A DNA stretch of 64,000 nt from positions 20,073 through 84,072 of the forward strand of contig CAVRNR010000013.1 in the NCBI GenBank assembly GCA_963722575.1, read 5' to 3'. The notes beneath the pieces are model-generated. The model did not search any database and was not told where the DNA came from. It saw only the letters and a list, made by a program, of their open reading frames with translations. The DNA is from Fen-178 sp963722575. Lineage in GTDB: Bacteria; Acidobacteriota; Terriglobia; Bryobacterales; Bryobacteraceae. A program made the translations under genes and the position numbers. This document shows, piece after piece, positions 36,594 through 45,279 of this stretch; the stretch's first letter is position 1; each line of letters starts with the position of its first letter.

Positions 36594-38024
36594 GTGTCAA
36601 AGGAAAAGCCAGACCCGGAAGTTTTCGGACTTATGGCTGAGCCTACCAAGCAATTCCTGGAAGCCGTCAGAGCCGACCAACAGGCCGAGCAAACCGATCC
36701 TGAACTACGGCGCAAGCGCGAGAGGCGGGATGCGGACCTGAATGCAGCGTATGCGCGGCGCCGAGGGAGAAGAAACTCGGCCAAAGTGGCGCGCCATGAA
36801 GAACGGTTGCGCGAAGCCCGGTATTACGCGAGGAAGCTTCTGCCGGAGGCTGTGACCGATTTGCAGCTACCGCCTGATCCCTCAGAGGCGGATATAGAAG
36901 CGGCTCGCGACAAGGTCAGGGACCGGGTCGTGTTACCAACATGGGAAAAGTTTTTCCCGAGGAAACGAAAACTCAAGAAACTGGAAGCGGCCTTATGGAC
37001 CGAGGAGTTCCCCTCGCTTCAAGACCTTACGATGACGGCCATCCAAACCGCTATCCGCCGCGGAGAACCCGGGGATAGCCGCCTGGCGAACAATCCTTAC
37101 CGTGGTGTGCCGCCCGGCAGCGGGCCACAGGGTGTGGGGGAGCGTTCCGCAGGGCGGCCGAAGCTCCCCGCCGAGGCATTACAGAACATCATCGATGCGG
37201 AGAAGGCCGCGACAGAAGAGTTAGAGAAAGCCCTTGCTTTTTACGGTCCCAGCAATCCGAAGTTCGTTTATCATCCTGTGGAAATCAATGCCGGCTGCTG
37301 GAAGGTGATCGAGCATCTCACGACTTTCGCTGAGGCGATCTTCAATGCCCAAGCGCGCGAGTATCTGAAACATTATCCTACACTGGTCCTCGGCGGTGAT
37401 CTGCTTACAGCCGAGGTTGGGCCGGAAGTTGTCAGAAGAACGAAACTGCGTTGGACGAAATGGGAAACGGATGTCGATTGGGCGTTACGCACTCGGTGGA
37501 GTCCTGAGTACTACAGGGCATATGTGGAAGAGGGCAACCAGCCCGGTTCGGAAGACCAAAAACTGATGGAGCATTTCTTGAGGCGGCTCGATGAGTCCGT
37601 CGCTGATCGGAGCAACCATTGGCGGGAGCAGGCGGAAGCCGTCGGCCACGAGTCACCGCCGACCGGCGCGGCCTCGGTGACAATACCGGGTGAGGCGGCG
37701 TTGGCGATGCATGGATCGGCAGTTCCAGGTCAACTCGACGCCACTAGGCTACCCGAGCAGAATGTCCAACGCGCACCTTCGCCAGTGAAGGATACACAGG
37801 TGGCCCTTTTGGAAATGATTCTCGACAAGATGCCGACCACCTTGGAGAAGTGGGCCAAGGAGCACAGACTTGGCAGGACAACCGTCTTTGATTGGAAAGC
37901 AGCACGGGTCGCCGGCAGGTCACTGAAGGGCAAGGTCAGTGACCCGAAGATCACTGCGATTGAAAACGCTATCGCGGATGATGCCACAGGACTCGGACTC
38001 CCAACTCGGACCCGCTCGGACTAG
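36594..38024 (+). CDS. Hypothetical mobile-element protein with C-terminal HTH-like segment
   Basis: A 476-residue protein. GTG at 36594 is preferred over the TTG at 36573 because AAGGAG lies seven bases upstream of it. The N-terminal 90 residues are extremely charged (ELRRKRERRDADLNAAYARR). The middle is mixed. The C-terminal part has TTLEKWAKEHRLGRTTVFDW, which looks like a helix-turn-helix. No catalytic motif or family is recognised. The last codons overlap a cluster of CTCGGAC repeats. It lies upstream of an AlpA-like gene and a replication-type gene, so a role in element maintenance or regulation is possible. Confidence 0.55.
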   Translation: MSKEKPDPEVFGLMAEPTKQFLEAVRADQQAEQTDPELRRKRERRDADLNAAYARRRGRRNSAKVARHEERLREARYYARKLLPEAVTDLQLPPDPSEADIEAARDKVRDRVVLPTWEKFFPRKRKLKKLEAALWTEEFPSLQDLTMTAIQTAIRRGEPGDSRLANNPYRGVPPGSGPQGVGERSAGRPKLPAEALQNIIDAEKAATEELEKALAFYGPSNPKFVYHPVEINAGCWKVIEHLTTFAEAIFNAQAREYLKHYPTLVLGGDLLTAEVGPEVVRRTKLRWTKWETDVDWALRTRWSPEYYRAYVEEGNQPGSEDQKLMEHFLRRLDESVADRSNHWREQAEAVGHESPPTGAASVTIPGEAALAMHGSAVPGQLDATRLPEQNVQRAPSPVKDTQVALLEMILDKMPTTLEKWAKEHRLGRTTVFDWKAARVAGRSLKGKVSDPKITAIENAIADDATGLGLPTRTRSD

Positions 38025-38040
38025 CTCGGACTCGTCCGAG
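37992..38040 (+). repeat. CTCGGA(C) repeat cluster with 10-bp spacing
   Basis: CTCGGA occurs at 37992, 38005, 38015 and 38025 (the last three exactly ten bases apart), followed by the inverted form TCCGAG at 38035-38040. The spacing of about one helical turn is like a protein-binding array. It sits at the end of one gene and just before the AlpA-like gene, so it may be an operator or iteron set. Confidence 0.6.
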
Positions 38041-38069
38041 TAGCGCTGCCATGAGATTCTGGCAGCGTA

Positions 38070-38294
38070 ATGCAGCGTAACGGAAGTTCTCCTTTTCAGC
38101 TTCAGCGACGTTTTGTCTCCGAGGTCGAGCTCGAACAGCTCACCGGGATATCCCGACGGACCTGGCAGAAACACCGGCTGTTCAACCGCGGCCCCCGGTA
38201 CTACAAAATCTGCGGCTCAATCCGTTACGACATTGAAGAGGTCGTGGCTTGGATCAAGACCCTGGCCGTCAGCAGCGGAGTGGTCCATGACTAG
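38070..38294 (+). CDS. AlpA/excisionase-like HTH protein
   Basis: A 74-residue protein. FVSEVELEQLTGISRRTWQK followed by KICGSIRYDIEEVVAWIK is the helix-turn-helix plus wing layout of the AlpA/excisionase families, ending in the typical Trp-Ile at the last helix. It would bind DNA near the element to control excision or expression. The stop overlaps the next start (ATG 38287) by eight bases, so it heads an operon with the replication-type gene. Confidence 0.75.
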   Translation: MQRNGSSPFQLQRRFVSEVELEQLTGISRRTWQKHRLFNRGPRYYKICGSIRYDIEEVVAWIKTLAVSSGVVHD

Positions 38295-38634
38295 TCAGCA
38301 TCTCACGGCGATCTTGGCCGAGCGCGTCATGGGCTGGGGCGTCGGCCCTGACCGATTCCTAACGGGCAACCGCGGCTGGATGTCACGTTGGCGATTTCAG
38401 CCTACCGAGAAAATCGCGGATGCACTGCGCCTCTTGGAGCGTTTGGCCCCGCAGGAATACGCTATTGGCGCTGCCGATGGCGGCGGCTTCTGGGCAACGG
38501 TCCGAGTTGCCAGTACCTCTACAGAAGCCCACGAGTCGTCCCAGGCACGGGCGCTGACGTTTGCCATCGCCCGCGCCATCGGGCTAGACCCGGAAGGGTG
38601 CCAGCCGCCGAAGACGGGAGTGGAGCGTCAATGA
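38287..38634 (+). CDS. Hypothetical protein between HTH and replication-type genes
   Basis: A 115-residue protein from ATG 38287, overlapping the HTH gene by eight bases and the next gene by four (ATGA). The sequence (ILAERVMGWGVGPDRFLTGN, FQPTEKIADALRLLERLAPQ, then ALTFAIARAIGLDPEG) is compact and looks like a small alpha/beta phage-type protein. I do not recognise a named family with certainty. The tight coupling on both sides argues strongly that it is real. Confidence 0.7.
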   Translation: MTSQHLTAILAERVMGWGVGPDRFLTGNRGWMSRWRFQPTEKIADALRLLERLAPQEYAIGAADGGGFWATVRVASTSTEAHESSQARALTFAIARAIGLDPEGCQPPKTGVERQ

Positions 38635-41231
38635 CCGCCCAAACTCCCATTCCGGACCTCATCCCGCCTTCCTGTGGTGGGCCGCTGACTGAGAACGACT
38701 ACGCCACGCTCTCCGGTTCCTGGATCACACGGGACATCGCCCATGCAGCCATGCTGCGTCGAGTTGATGAGCACGAAGGCCGGGAGGCTGTGGGCCAAAA
38801 AGGAACGCGCGATTGCGCCGGCATCCTCATTCCGTACTACTGGCCAGGTGAAGCGTGGTCTTTCAATTACCGGCTCCGGAGAGATAAACCCGATTGGAAA
38901 TACGACGGCCAAGGCAACGCGAAGCCGGACAAGAAATACCTGGGACCGCCGAGGAGCGCCAATCGACTCTACATTCCGCCAGGAGTCACTCCGGATCAAC
39001 TCGGTGACCTGTCGATTCCAATCGCATTATGCGAAGGCGAGAAAAAGGCGCTGGCCCTTTGGAGACTCGCCTGGCACGAAATGGAGAAGCCGCGATTCGT
39101 CCCGATAGCCATCGCAGGCGTTTGGAATTGGCGAGGGACAATCGGCAAGACTGGCGGACCCAACGGCGAGAGGCTGGATGTGAAGGGCCCCATCGCCGAC
39201 CTGAGCCGTATCCCGTGGGACGGGCGGGTGGTGTTCATCGTATTTGACGCGAACGTCCACACCAACGACAGCGTGAAGTGGGCGCGGAAGGGGATCGCTA
39301 GGGAACTAGCGACGCGTAGTGCGAAAGCGCAATTTGTCAACCTTCCGGAAGACTGCGGCGTCAATGGCATCGATGACCTGCTGGCCGCCTGGGGGCCCGC
39401 AAGAGTGCTCGAACTGTTTGAAAAGCCGATTGCCGCCTCCCGCCTCCAGGTCGTTCGTCCCCCTCAGTTTCAGTCAAGACCGGAAGGCATGTTTCGCGTG
39501 ACGAGCAAGGGCGAGCAACTTGTCGAAACCCAGCTTTCGAACTACCGCGCTTCCATCGTCACGAATATCTGCCTTGACGACGGCGTTGAAACGAAGCGCG
39601 AGTTCGAGGTTGAATCCGAACTCATGGGTCGCGCGTTCCGGTTCCACATTCCTGCGTCAGGACTCGCCAGCATGGAGTGGCCGATCGAGCAGATGGGGCC
39701 ACACGCCATCACGTTTCCCAACCTGAGGGAGTACGCGCGTGCAGCAATCCAATCGTTCTCGGTTACAGCGGAAGAGCGTCGCGTTTACACACATAGCGGC
39801 TGGCGCAAAGTGGACGGTCGTTGGCTCTTCCTTCACGCCGGTGGTGCAATCTGCGGCGCCGGGGCCGTGTCCGACGTTACTGTGCGGCTCTTGGGCACCT
39901 TGAGCCGCTACGAACTGCGCCTCTCTGCGGGACCGGATACGCTTACTTCCGCGATCAAGGCTAGTCTCCGGCTGGTTGAGTTGGGATCGCCGTCGATCAG
40001 TTTCCCGTTGCTGGCGGCGACGTGCCGGGCGGTTTTTGGTGAAGCCGACTTCGCCTTGCACTTGGCGGGAGAAACCGGCGCCTTCAAAAGCGAACTGGCG
40101 GCTCTGCATCAACAGTTCTTCGGGGCCGGCATGGACCGGCTGCACCTGCCTGGTGCGTGGTCTTCGACGGGAAATGCCCTCGAGGCCCTGGCTTTTCATG
40201 CAAAGGATACGCTGTTCGTAATCGACGACTTCGCCCCGCAGGGTAGCGGCACTGACGTCGCGCGTTATCACGCTGCGGCAGACAGAGTGTTTCGCGCAGC
40301 CGGAAACCATGCTGGTCGCGGCCGCCTGGACTCCACCGCCAAGTTGCGGGAGCCAAAACCACCGCGCGCGTTGATCCTTGCTACGGGCGAAGACATCCCA
40401 CGCGGCCAGTCGGTTCGGGCGCGGCTGCTGATCTTGGAGCTTCCAAAAGGCGGCATCAAAATCAGCGATCTCACCGAATGCCAAAGAGATGCACAGGGAG
40501 GTCTCTACGCCGAAGCCATGGGGGGCTTCGTGCGATGGTTGGCTGGCCGCTACGAGGAAGCGAAGGCAGCGTTCGACCGGAAAGTCGCTGAATATCGAGC
40601 CACCGCCCTGCGCAATTCAGCTCACGCTCGCACACCGGAGATCGTCGCAAACCTGCAAGCCGGTTTCGAATTGTACCTGGAGTTCAGCGTTGCATCCGGG
40701 GCATTGGACAGTGCTGGCCGCGAGCAGCTATCGAACCTCTGCTGGGAGGCCCTCCGCGCAGCGGCGGCCGCACAGGCCAAACATCAAACGGCAACCGAGC
40801 CGACCTCGCGTTTTCTGGAATCACTGCGGGCATGTCTTTCATCTGGGCGTGCCCATCTGCAATCGCGTGAGGGCACGATGCCCGACCGAACGCCCGGAGC
40901 CTGCGGCTGGCGTTCCACCGGTGCCGGTAATTGGTCCCCTCTTGGGGACTGCGTTGGATGGGTGGAAGGTGACGCCATCTACCTGGAGTCCACGGCAGCC
41001 TATCGGGTCGTCCAAACCGCCGGACGCGATGTGGGCGAACAGTTGGCGGTTACTGAGCAGACGCTGAAGAAGCGGCTTCACGAAAAGGGCCTCCTCGCCT
41101 CAATCGACGAGAAGCGACAGACTCTGACAATTCGGCGATTCATCGCCGGCTCCTCCAAACAGGTCCTGCACTTTCTGCGAAGCACCGTCCTACCGGAAGC
41201 GCCGGACGACGAGGATGGCGATGACCGGTAA
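38631..41231 (+). CDS. DUF3854/DUF927 replication-type protein (TOPRIM-like plus ATPase)
   Basis: 866 residues from ATG 38631, overlapping the previous stop. The open frame continues upstream to 38388, but that part is antisense-like and overlaps the preceding gene. The N-terminal 330 residues contain a TOPRIM-like domain: IALCEGEKKALAL, then a strand VVFIVFDANV (acidic pair) and GVNGIDDLLAAWGP, as in DUF3854. A DUF927-type ATPase region follows (about 400-700): RVYTHSGWRKVDGRWLFLHA, LAGETGAFKSELAALHQQFF (P-loop-like GETGAFKS) and LFVIDDFAPQG (Walker B). The C-terminus ends in a small winged-helix-like segment. Such proteins act as primase/helicase-like replication factors in integrative elements and plasmids, here presumably for replication of the excised element. 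Confidence 0.8.
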   Translation: MTAQTPIPDLIPPSCGGPLTENDYATLSGSWITRDIAHAAMLRRVDEHEGREAVGQKGTRDCAGILIPYYWPGEAWSFNYRLRRDKPDWKYDGQGNAKPDKKYLGPPRSANRLYIPPGVTPDQLGDLSIPIALCEGEKKALALWRLAWHEMEKPRFVPIAIAGVWNWRGTIGKTGGPNGERLDVKGPIADLSRIPWDGRVVFIVFDANVHTNDSVKWARKGIARELATRSAKAQFVNLPEDCGVNGIDDLLAAWGPARVLELFEKPIAASRLQVVRPPQFQSRPEGMFRVTSKGEQLVETQLSNYRASIVTNICLDDGVETKREFEVESELMGRAFRFHIPASGLASMEWPIEQMGPHAITFPNLREYARAAIQSFSVTAEERRVYTHSGWRKVDGRWLFLHAGGAICGAGAVSDVTVRLLGTLSRYELRLSAGPDTLTSAIKASLRLVELGSPSISFPLLAATCRAVFGEADFALHLAGETGAFKSELAALHQQFFGAGMDRLHLPGAWSSTGNALEALAFHAKDTLFVIDDFAPQGSGTDVARYHAAADRVFRAAGNHAGRGRLDSTAKLREPKPPRALILATGEDIPRGQSVRARLLILELPKGGIKISDLTECQRDAQGGLYAEAMGGFVRWLAGRYEEAKAAFDRKVAEYRATALRNSAHARTPEIVANLQAGFELYLEFSVASGALDSAGREQLSNLCWEALRAAAAAQAKHQTATEPTSRFLESLRACLSSGRAHLQSREGTMPDRTPGACGWRSTGAGNWSPLGDCVGWVEGDAIYLESTAAYRVVQTAGRDVGEQLAVTEQTLKKRLHEKGLLASIDEKRQTLTIRRFIAGSSKQVLHFLRSTVLPEAPDDEDGDDR

Positions 41232-41451
41232 GGGCCAGCGCGATGTCGGGTTTTTGGCCCGAAATGTCGGGTCGATGGCAGGTTTTTTGGAGGAACCCGA
41301 CACCGGGTTTGCTAACAGAATCAGTCGCTTAGGCCGGGAATGTCGGAAATGTCGGGTTTTAATAGCAGGAGAGAGCTGCCAGGAATTCGAGAAGGATTGC
41401 CAATTGCGGTCTAAATCCTCTCAATTCTTTGATAATACGGGACTTGCATGA
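41215..41451 (+). CDS. Small hypothetical protein over the repeat region
   Basis: A 78-residue frame starting at 41215, inside the end of the DUF927 gene, and overlapping the integrase start by four bases. Several of its codons are made by the AATGTCGGGTTT repeats, so it may be an accidental frame across a binding-site array. Its four cysteines (ECRKCRVLIAGESCQEFEKD) leave a small chance of a real peptide. Confidence 0.25.
   Translation: MAMTGKGQRDVGFLARNVGSMAGFLEEPDTGFANRISRLGRECRKCRVLIAGESCQEFEKDCQLRSKSSQFFDNTGLA
41242..41360 (+). repeat. Iteron-like repeats (ATGTCGGGTTT) before the integrase
   Basis: Direct copies are GATGTCGGGTTTTTGG at 41242, AAATGTCGGGTCGATGG at 41262, and GAATGTCGGAAATGTCGGGT at 41338-41357. 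An inverted/direct pair AACCCGACACCGGGTTT lies at 41294-41310. The cluster stands between the replication-type gene and the integrase gene, where iterons or integrase arm-binding sites are expected. Confidence 0.65.
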
Positions 41452-42770
41452 TTTTGCAAGCTGAAGGTAACCTCCAGAGGCTGGCTGGAGGTTTACGAGT
41501 GAAAGCACGGGTGCAGCATCCCCAGGTCAAGCCCCGAAAGGACCGAGCGGGCTGGCCGTGGGTCTTTCGGTATTACGATGACGTCATCCAGCCGGATGGC
41601 TTTGTCAAAGTTCTTCGGCGGTACCACGAGATCGCGCCCAGCAAGGGCGAGGGTGCCATCACCAAGAAGCAAGCGGAAGTCGAGCGGGATAAAGTCCTGG
41701 GAAAGTTGAACGCGCCGACCATCGAGCAGGCCGTCCAGCAAGTAGCGGCGACCGGCGTAGCGCTGCTCTCCGAGGTGGCGGCGATGTACGAGCAGGGCTA
41801 CCTTGGCCGGACAGACCAAATCGCCAGACCGACCCGCGAAAAGGAAACCTTCTACCTGAGCCAGCACATCGTTCCGCGGTGGGGGAGTCTCCGTCTCAAT
41901 CAGGTCCAGCCGCAGGCTGTGGAGGACTGGCTTCACACTGCCTTCGATTCCTGGTGGACCAGGCACGGCGTGCGCGCGATCATGAACCGCATCTACCATT
42001 ACGCCGAGGGACACGGGCTCTGGGAAGAGGGCAAGCGCAGCCCCGTCAGCAAGGCGAAACTCGGCCCGAAGCGCCACAAAAATGAGCGTCGAATTCTGTC
42101 ATTCGAAGAAACTGCGCGAGTGCTGGCGCGTCTGGACGACCCGAATAAGCTCATCGTTGAAACCTGCATCGCAACCGGCGCCAGGATTTCCGAGGTCCTC
42201 GGTCTGACGTGGTGCCATGTAAACCTGGACGCCGGCACGATCAAGATCGAACAGCGCGTTTGGCACCAGGACGTTGGCCGCCCCAAGAGCGATGGTAGCC
42301 GGCGCGTTTTGGGAATCGGCGATCTGGCTGGGCGCTTCCGGGCCAAAGCCGCGGAGGACAAGGCCATGCCGAATTCGTTCGTCTTCCAGCAAAGACGGGC
42401 GTCAGGCAAGCCGCTCTGGGACTCGGGCGTGCGCGACGCACTCCATCAGGCGGCGGAAGCCGAGGAATGCGACTTTCCAGGACTGGGGCCGCATTCCTTG
42501 CGGAGGGCGAAGATCACTTGGCGGCAACAAGTCGGCGGCAGCGCCATCGAAGCCTCCAAGATTGCCGGCCACAGCGATCTGGAAATGACCGGCGAATACA
42601 CCTTTGTCACGCCTGAGCGGCAAAACGAGCTAACGCGCCGCATTCAGAACAAGCTCGCTCAGGCAATCGAGCAGGTTCAAAGCACGCCAGAGAGTCCGTC
42701 TCCTGAAGTCCCGCGATCTCCAGGAAACCGCCAGGAACAATCGCCGCTGGCTACGACGCTTATCCAATAG
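41448..42770 (+). CDS. Tyrosine recombinase (phage-type integrase)
   Basis: A 440-residue integrase from ATG 41448 (a later GTG near 41500 is also possible). An N-terminal arm-binding region of about 90 residues is followed by a core-binding domain (ETFYLSQHIVPRWGSLRLNQ). The catalytic domain contains Arg in ATGARISEVLGLTW, HSLRRAKITW (H-x-x-R box), AGHSDLEMTGEYTF (histidine and the nucleophilic Tyr in GEYTF). All catalytic residues appear present. It probably integrates the element into a tRNA-Pro gene, because a tRNA-Pro 3' fragment ends the element at 46630-46679. A hairpin terminator follows the stop. Confidence 0.93.
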   Translation: MILQAEGNLQRLAGGLRVKARVQHPQVKPRKDRAGWPWVFRYYDDVIQPDGFVKVLRRYHEIAPSKGEGAITKKQAEVERDKVLGKLNAPTIEQAVQQVAATGVALLSEVAAMYEQGYLGRTDQIARPTREKETFYLSQHIVPRWGSLRLNQVQPQAVEDWLHTAFDSWWTRHGVRAIMNRIYHYAEGHGLWEEGKRSPVSKAKLGPKRHKNERRILSFEETARVLARLDDPNKLIVETCIATGARISEVLGLTWCHVNLDAGTIKIEQRVWHQDVGRPKSDGSRRVLGIGDLAGRFRAKAAEDKAMPNSFVFQQRRASGKPLWDSGVRDALHQAAEAEECDFPGLGPHSLRRAKITWRQQVGGSAIEASKIAGHSDLEMTGEYTFVTPERQNELTRRIQNKLAQAIEQVQSTPESPSPEVPRSPGNRQEQSPLATTLIQ

Positions 42771-42792
42771 CGCGCTGGCCGCCGGGCGCGCT
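42769..42792. terminator. Hairpin between convergent genes
   Basis: A perfect seven-base inverted repeat, AGCGCGC (42769-42775) and GCGCGCT (42786-42792), with a ten-base loop, lies exactly between the stop codons of the integrase and FRG genes. A bidirectional terminator is likely. There is no long T-run. Confidence 0.5.
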
Positions 42793-43877
42793 CAGTTACT
42801 GTTACGCGGAAACGTCCACTCCTTCCGGACATAGCTTCCTATATGATCCAACTCGGGGAATAGGGCGGCTTCGTGCATGCCAACGCTTCGAAGCTGATCA
42901 CGGGGCTTCCTCTTGGCAGCGCTTGGAATGCAAAACCGCACCAAGAACTTCTTGGGCGCCTTCTGCTCGCCATCTAGCTCCTCCGGGTCACGCACGTCAT
43001 GCAGCAGAGACGATAACGGCTGGTCCTCATCCACCGAAGATTCGGCCGGACGCCCTCTCTTCCCGCCAAAAAGGAGCACCATTGAAAGCTGCGAGGTCAT
43101 TCTCGGGTTGAGCCGGTTTGGGAAAACGGCCACTGGGGATGTGAGCAGCTTGGCCAAGTTCGGATTGTGTTGGGGACCGATGCGCCGGTCACCGCCCAGC
43201 CACAACTTAAAGGAATGTATGTCGCTCTTCTCGAATTCGCTGCCCTTATTAATCTCCTCAATAATGTCAAGACTCCGATTCCTCTGAAATACGTATCTGA
43301 GATCCTTCTCCCCGCGCGCGCTCGCCATCGCACTGCGTATGGCCACATCGATGCTATCCGAGCCGCAAATGTAGCCTTTCTCCTTATCGTGCAGTCGTGT
43401 CAGGGAGTTCAGACGGCGTGCATTCAAAGCGAATAGCTGACCGTCCCATTCGTCGTCCTGTTCGTTCCCGACTGCAAAATAGAGGGCGATAAGGATGCTT
43501 TCCGTCCAATCCAACAGTCTGGTTGGAAGGTGGTAGTGCTGTAATAAGCACAACAAGTCGAAAGGAATCCGATACGTCTCTTCGTAGGACGGATTGCGCT
43601 GCCGGAAGTGCTGGATCATCATGCTTTCGTCGTACCACGCGTCCTGTACGTCCTTACCCTCGATCTGCGGTGTGCGAAAAATCGACGGGATCAATCTATG
43701 CTGTCTGGACTGCCCGCGAAACCAGAGGCCGAACGGGTAAGGGTACTGTAGATCCTGCTTTTGCACTTCTTCGTCAGCATAGATTCTTCCCAGGAATTTC
43801 TTTCGGTCACAAACGACCGATATCACCTTCTCGAGGGAATCTAGTTCGAGGTCTTTTTTCTGTCTCGGCTCAGACAT
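42792..43877 (-). CDS. FRG-domain protein
   Basis: 361 residues from ATG 43877, preceded by AAGGAGAG; the open frame extends to 44174, but that part has no resemblance to the family. The FRG domain is clear: LWFRGQSRQHRLIPSIFR near residue 50, then QHYHLPTRLLDWTESILIAL near 113-132, followed by YFA. These are the three signature blocks, including the FRG triad. The C-terminal third (about 200-361) is not recognised. FRG proteins are common in phage and defence islands, but their biochemical role is not established. The gene is cargo between the integrase and the attachment site; the radical SAM genes upstream run in the same direction (gap of 71 bases) and could be co-transcribed. Confidence 0.85.
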   Translation of the reverse strand: MSEPRQKKDLELDSLEKVISVVCDRKKFLGRIYADEEVQKQDLQYPYPFGLWFRGQSRQHRLIPSIFRTPQIEGKDVQDAWYDESMMIQHFRQRNPSYEETYRIPFDLLCLLQHYHLPTRLLDWTESILIALYFAVGNEQDDEWDGQLFALNARRLNSLTRLHDKEKGYICGSDSIDVAIRSAMASARGEKDLRYVFQRNRSLDIIEEINKGSEFEKSDIHSFKLWLGGDRRIGPQHNPNLAKLLTSPVAVFPNRLNPRMTSQLSMVLLFGGKRGRPAESSVDEDQPLSSLLHDVRDPEELDGEQKAPKKFLVRFCIPSAAKRKPRDQLRSVGMHEAALFPELDHIGSYVRKEWTFPRNSN

Positions 43878-43948
43878 TCTATACTCTCCTTGCGGGGCTT
43901 TTCTGCCCTGTCGCGCCAAAGCACTCCGGTACCTAATCGTTGAACACA

Positions 43949-45268
43949 TCAGATAGTCGCGAAAATCTCGGTCGTTTCCCTCTGTCGTGATCTCAGCTTC
44001 GGGTCGCCCGGATGCTTGATGCAATATGGGTCCATGCCGTTCAACTCGCCCGTTTCCACCCAGGCTGCCACCCAGCATCCTCCCCAACAGCCTCGCCCAT
44101 AGTCTCCGCACGCTTGGCAGACGGCGCTCTTGCCCGCGGATCGGACTCGCTGCAATATCTCGCTGTTTAGCCAAATATCCAGTAGGCTATTCAACTCTGA
44201 CACCCTCCCTGCGAACAGCGCGCCGTTTCCTTTTGCGGCCTGTACGAATCCGCAAGGGTACACTTCACCGGTGTGCGTCACGTGCACGCCCCACAACGGC
44301 GCACCGCAAGATGGCGGGTGGTGCATATCGAAGATCGGGATCTGTCGGGTATTTTCAAAAATATCGAAATTAAAGGACAGGGCGACCCCGGTTTGGGTTC
44401 GCAGTTGGGAGGCGTGGCGGGTGTATTCGAACAGGCTTGCTCGCGTGGGCATTTCGTCGCGGTGCCCTGAGGCCCTGCCCGTCAGGCGCACCGGGATGAC
44501 TTGAAGCGCGGCTTTGTATCTTAGAGCCAGTTCGATCAAGTGCTCCAATTCCTTGCGATTGCATGTGGACTTGAAGATCGTGCTGGTGATTCGCGGATGC
44601 AGGCCGGCCCTGGCCAACCTCTCCAACGTCTGAAGGGTCTTAGCATAAGTGCCGGTACCCCTGACCCGCTCGTGCGATTCCGGAGTCCCGTCAATGCTGA
44701 TATTCGTCTGGATGACGTTCTCGTACCGAGCCAGCTCATCGGCAAAGTCATCGGGATGGTCGAGGTGAGACCACTCGCCGTTTGTCGCCAGAATCACCGC
44801 TAGGCCTAGACTCCGGGTCGCATCCAAGGTGCGGAAGAGGTCGGGTCCGCGTAACGCGATCTCTCCACCGGTTAGCTGCACCTGAAAAGCCCCAGCGCGG
44901 GCAATCTCCTGCAAGAGGAAGCCTTCGAAATCCTGGAAGACAGGTACACGGGCGTGTTTGAAATCGCGAGGGCCGCACCCCGCGCAGTAAAGATTGCAGT
45001 GCGGTTCGATGCCGTAGTAAATGCGTAGTGGCCGACTCAGGCATGCGGTGGCCTCGTCAACGACTTCGAGAGCCACTGCCATTTTGCCAGCGCTGAAGAA
45101 CTCAACTGGCCATTGCAGCTTGGCGCCGATGACAGGCAGCACACCATCAGGGTCGTCTTTGATGGCGGCAACCTCGGAAGTGGCCAGGCCATAGCGCCGC
45201 ATTTGGCCGCGCCCATCCTGAGTAATCAACCCGTCTCTATCAAGCCTGATTCTCCGCAGATCCACCAT
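43949..45268 (-). CDS. Radical SAM protein with SPASM-type C-terminus
   Basis: 439 residues from ATG 45268, with a GAGGGG site upstream; the longer open frame to 45487 overlaps the preceding gene and is rejected. An N-terminal extension of about 80 residues precedes the CxxxCxxC cluster C91, C95, C98 (EPHCNLYCAGCGPRD). LTGGEIALRGPDLFRTL is the SAM-binding GGE motif. The C-terminus carries many cysteines (SCGAPLWGV, YPCGF, CQACGDYGRGCWGGCW), as in SPASM domains that hold extra Fe-S clusters. Such enzymes modify peptides or proteins, for example in RiPP maturation. The start is 11 bases after the stop of a second radical SAM gene, so the two form an operon. Confidence 0.88.
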   Translation of the reverse strand: MVDLRRIRLDRDGLITQDGRGQMRRYGLATSEVAAIKDDPDGVLPVIGAKLQWPVEFFSAGKMAVALEVVDEATACLSRPLRIYYGIEPHCNLYCAGCGPRDFKHARVPVFQDFEGFLLQEIARAGAFQVQLTGGEIALRGPDLFRTLDATRSLGLAVILATNGEWSHLDHPDDFADELARYENVIQTNISIDGTPESHERVRGTGTYAKTLQTLERLARAGLHPRITSTIFKSTCNRKELEHLIELALRYKAALQVIPVRLTGRASGHRDEMPTRASLFEYTRHASQLRTQTGVALSFNFDIFENTRQIPIFDMHHPPSCGAPLWGVHVTHTGEVYPCGFVQAAKGNGALFAGRVSELNSLLDIWLNSEILQRVRSAGKSAVCQACGDYGRGCWGGCWVAAWVETGELNGMDPYCIKHPGDPKLRSRQRETTEIFATI

Positions 45269-45279
45269 GCCACACCCCT

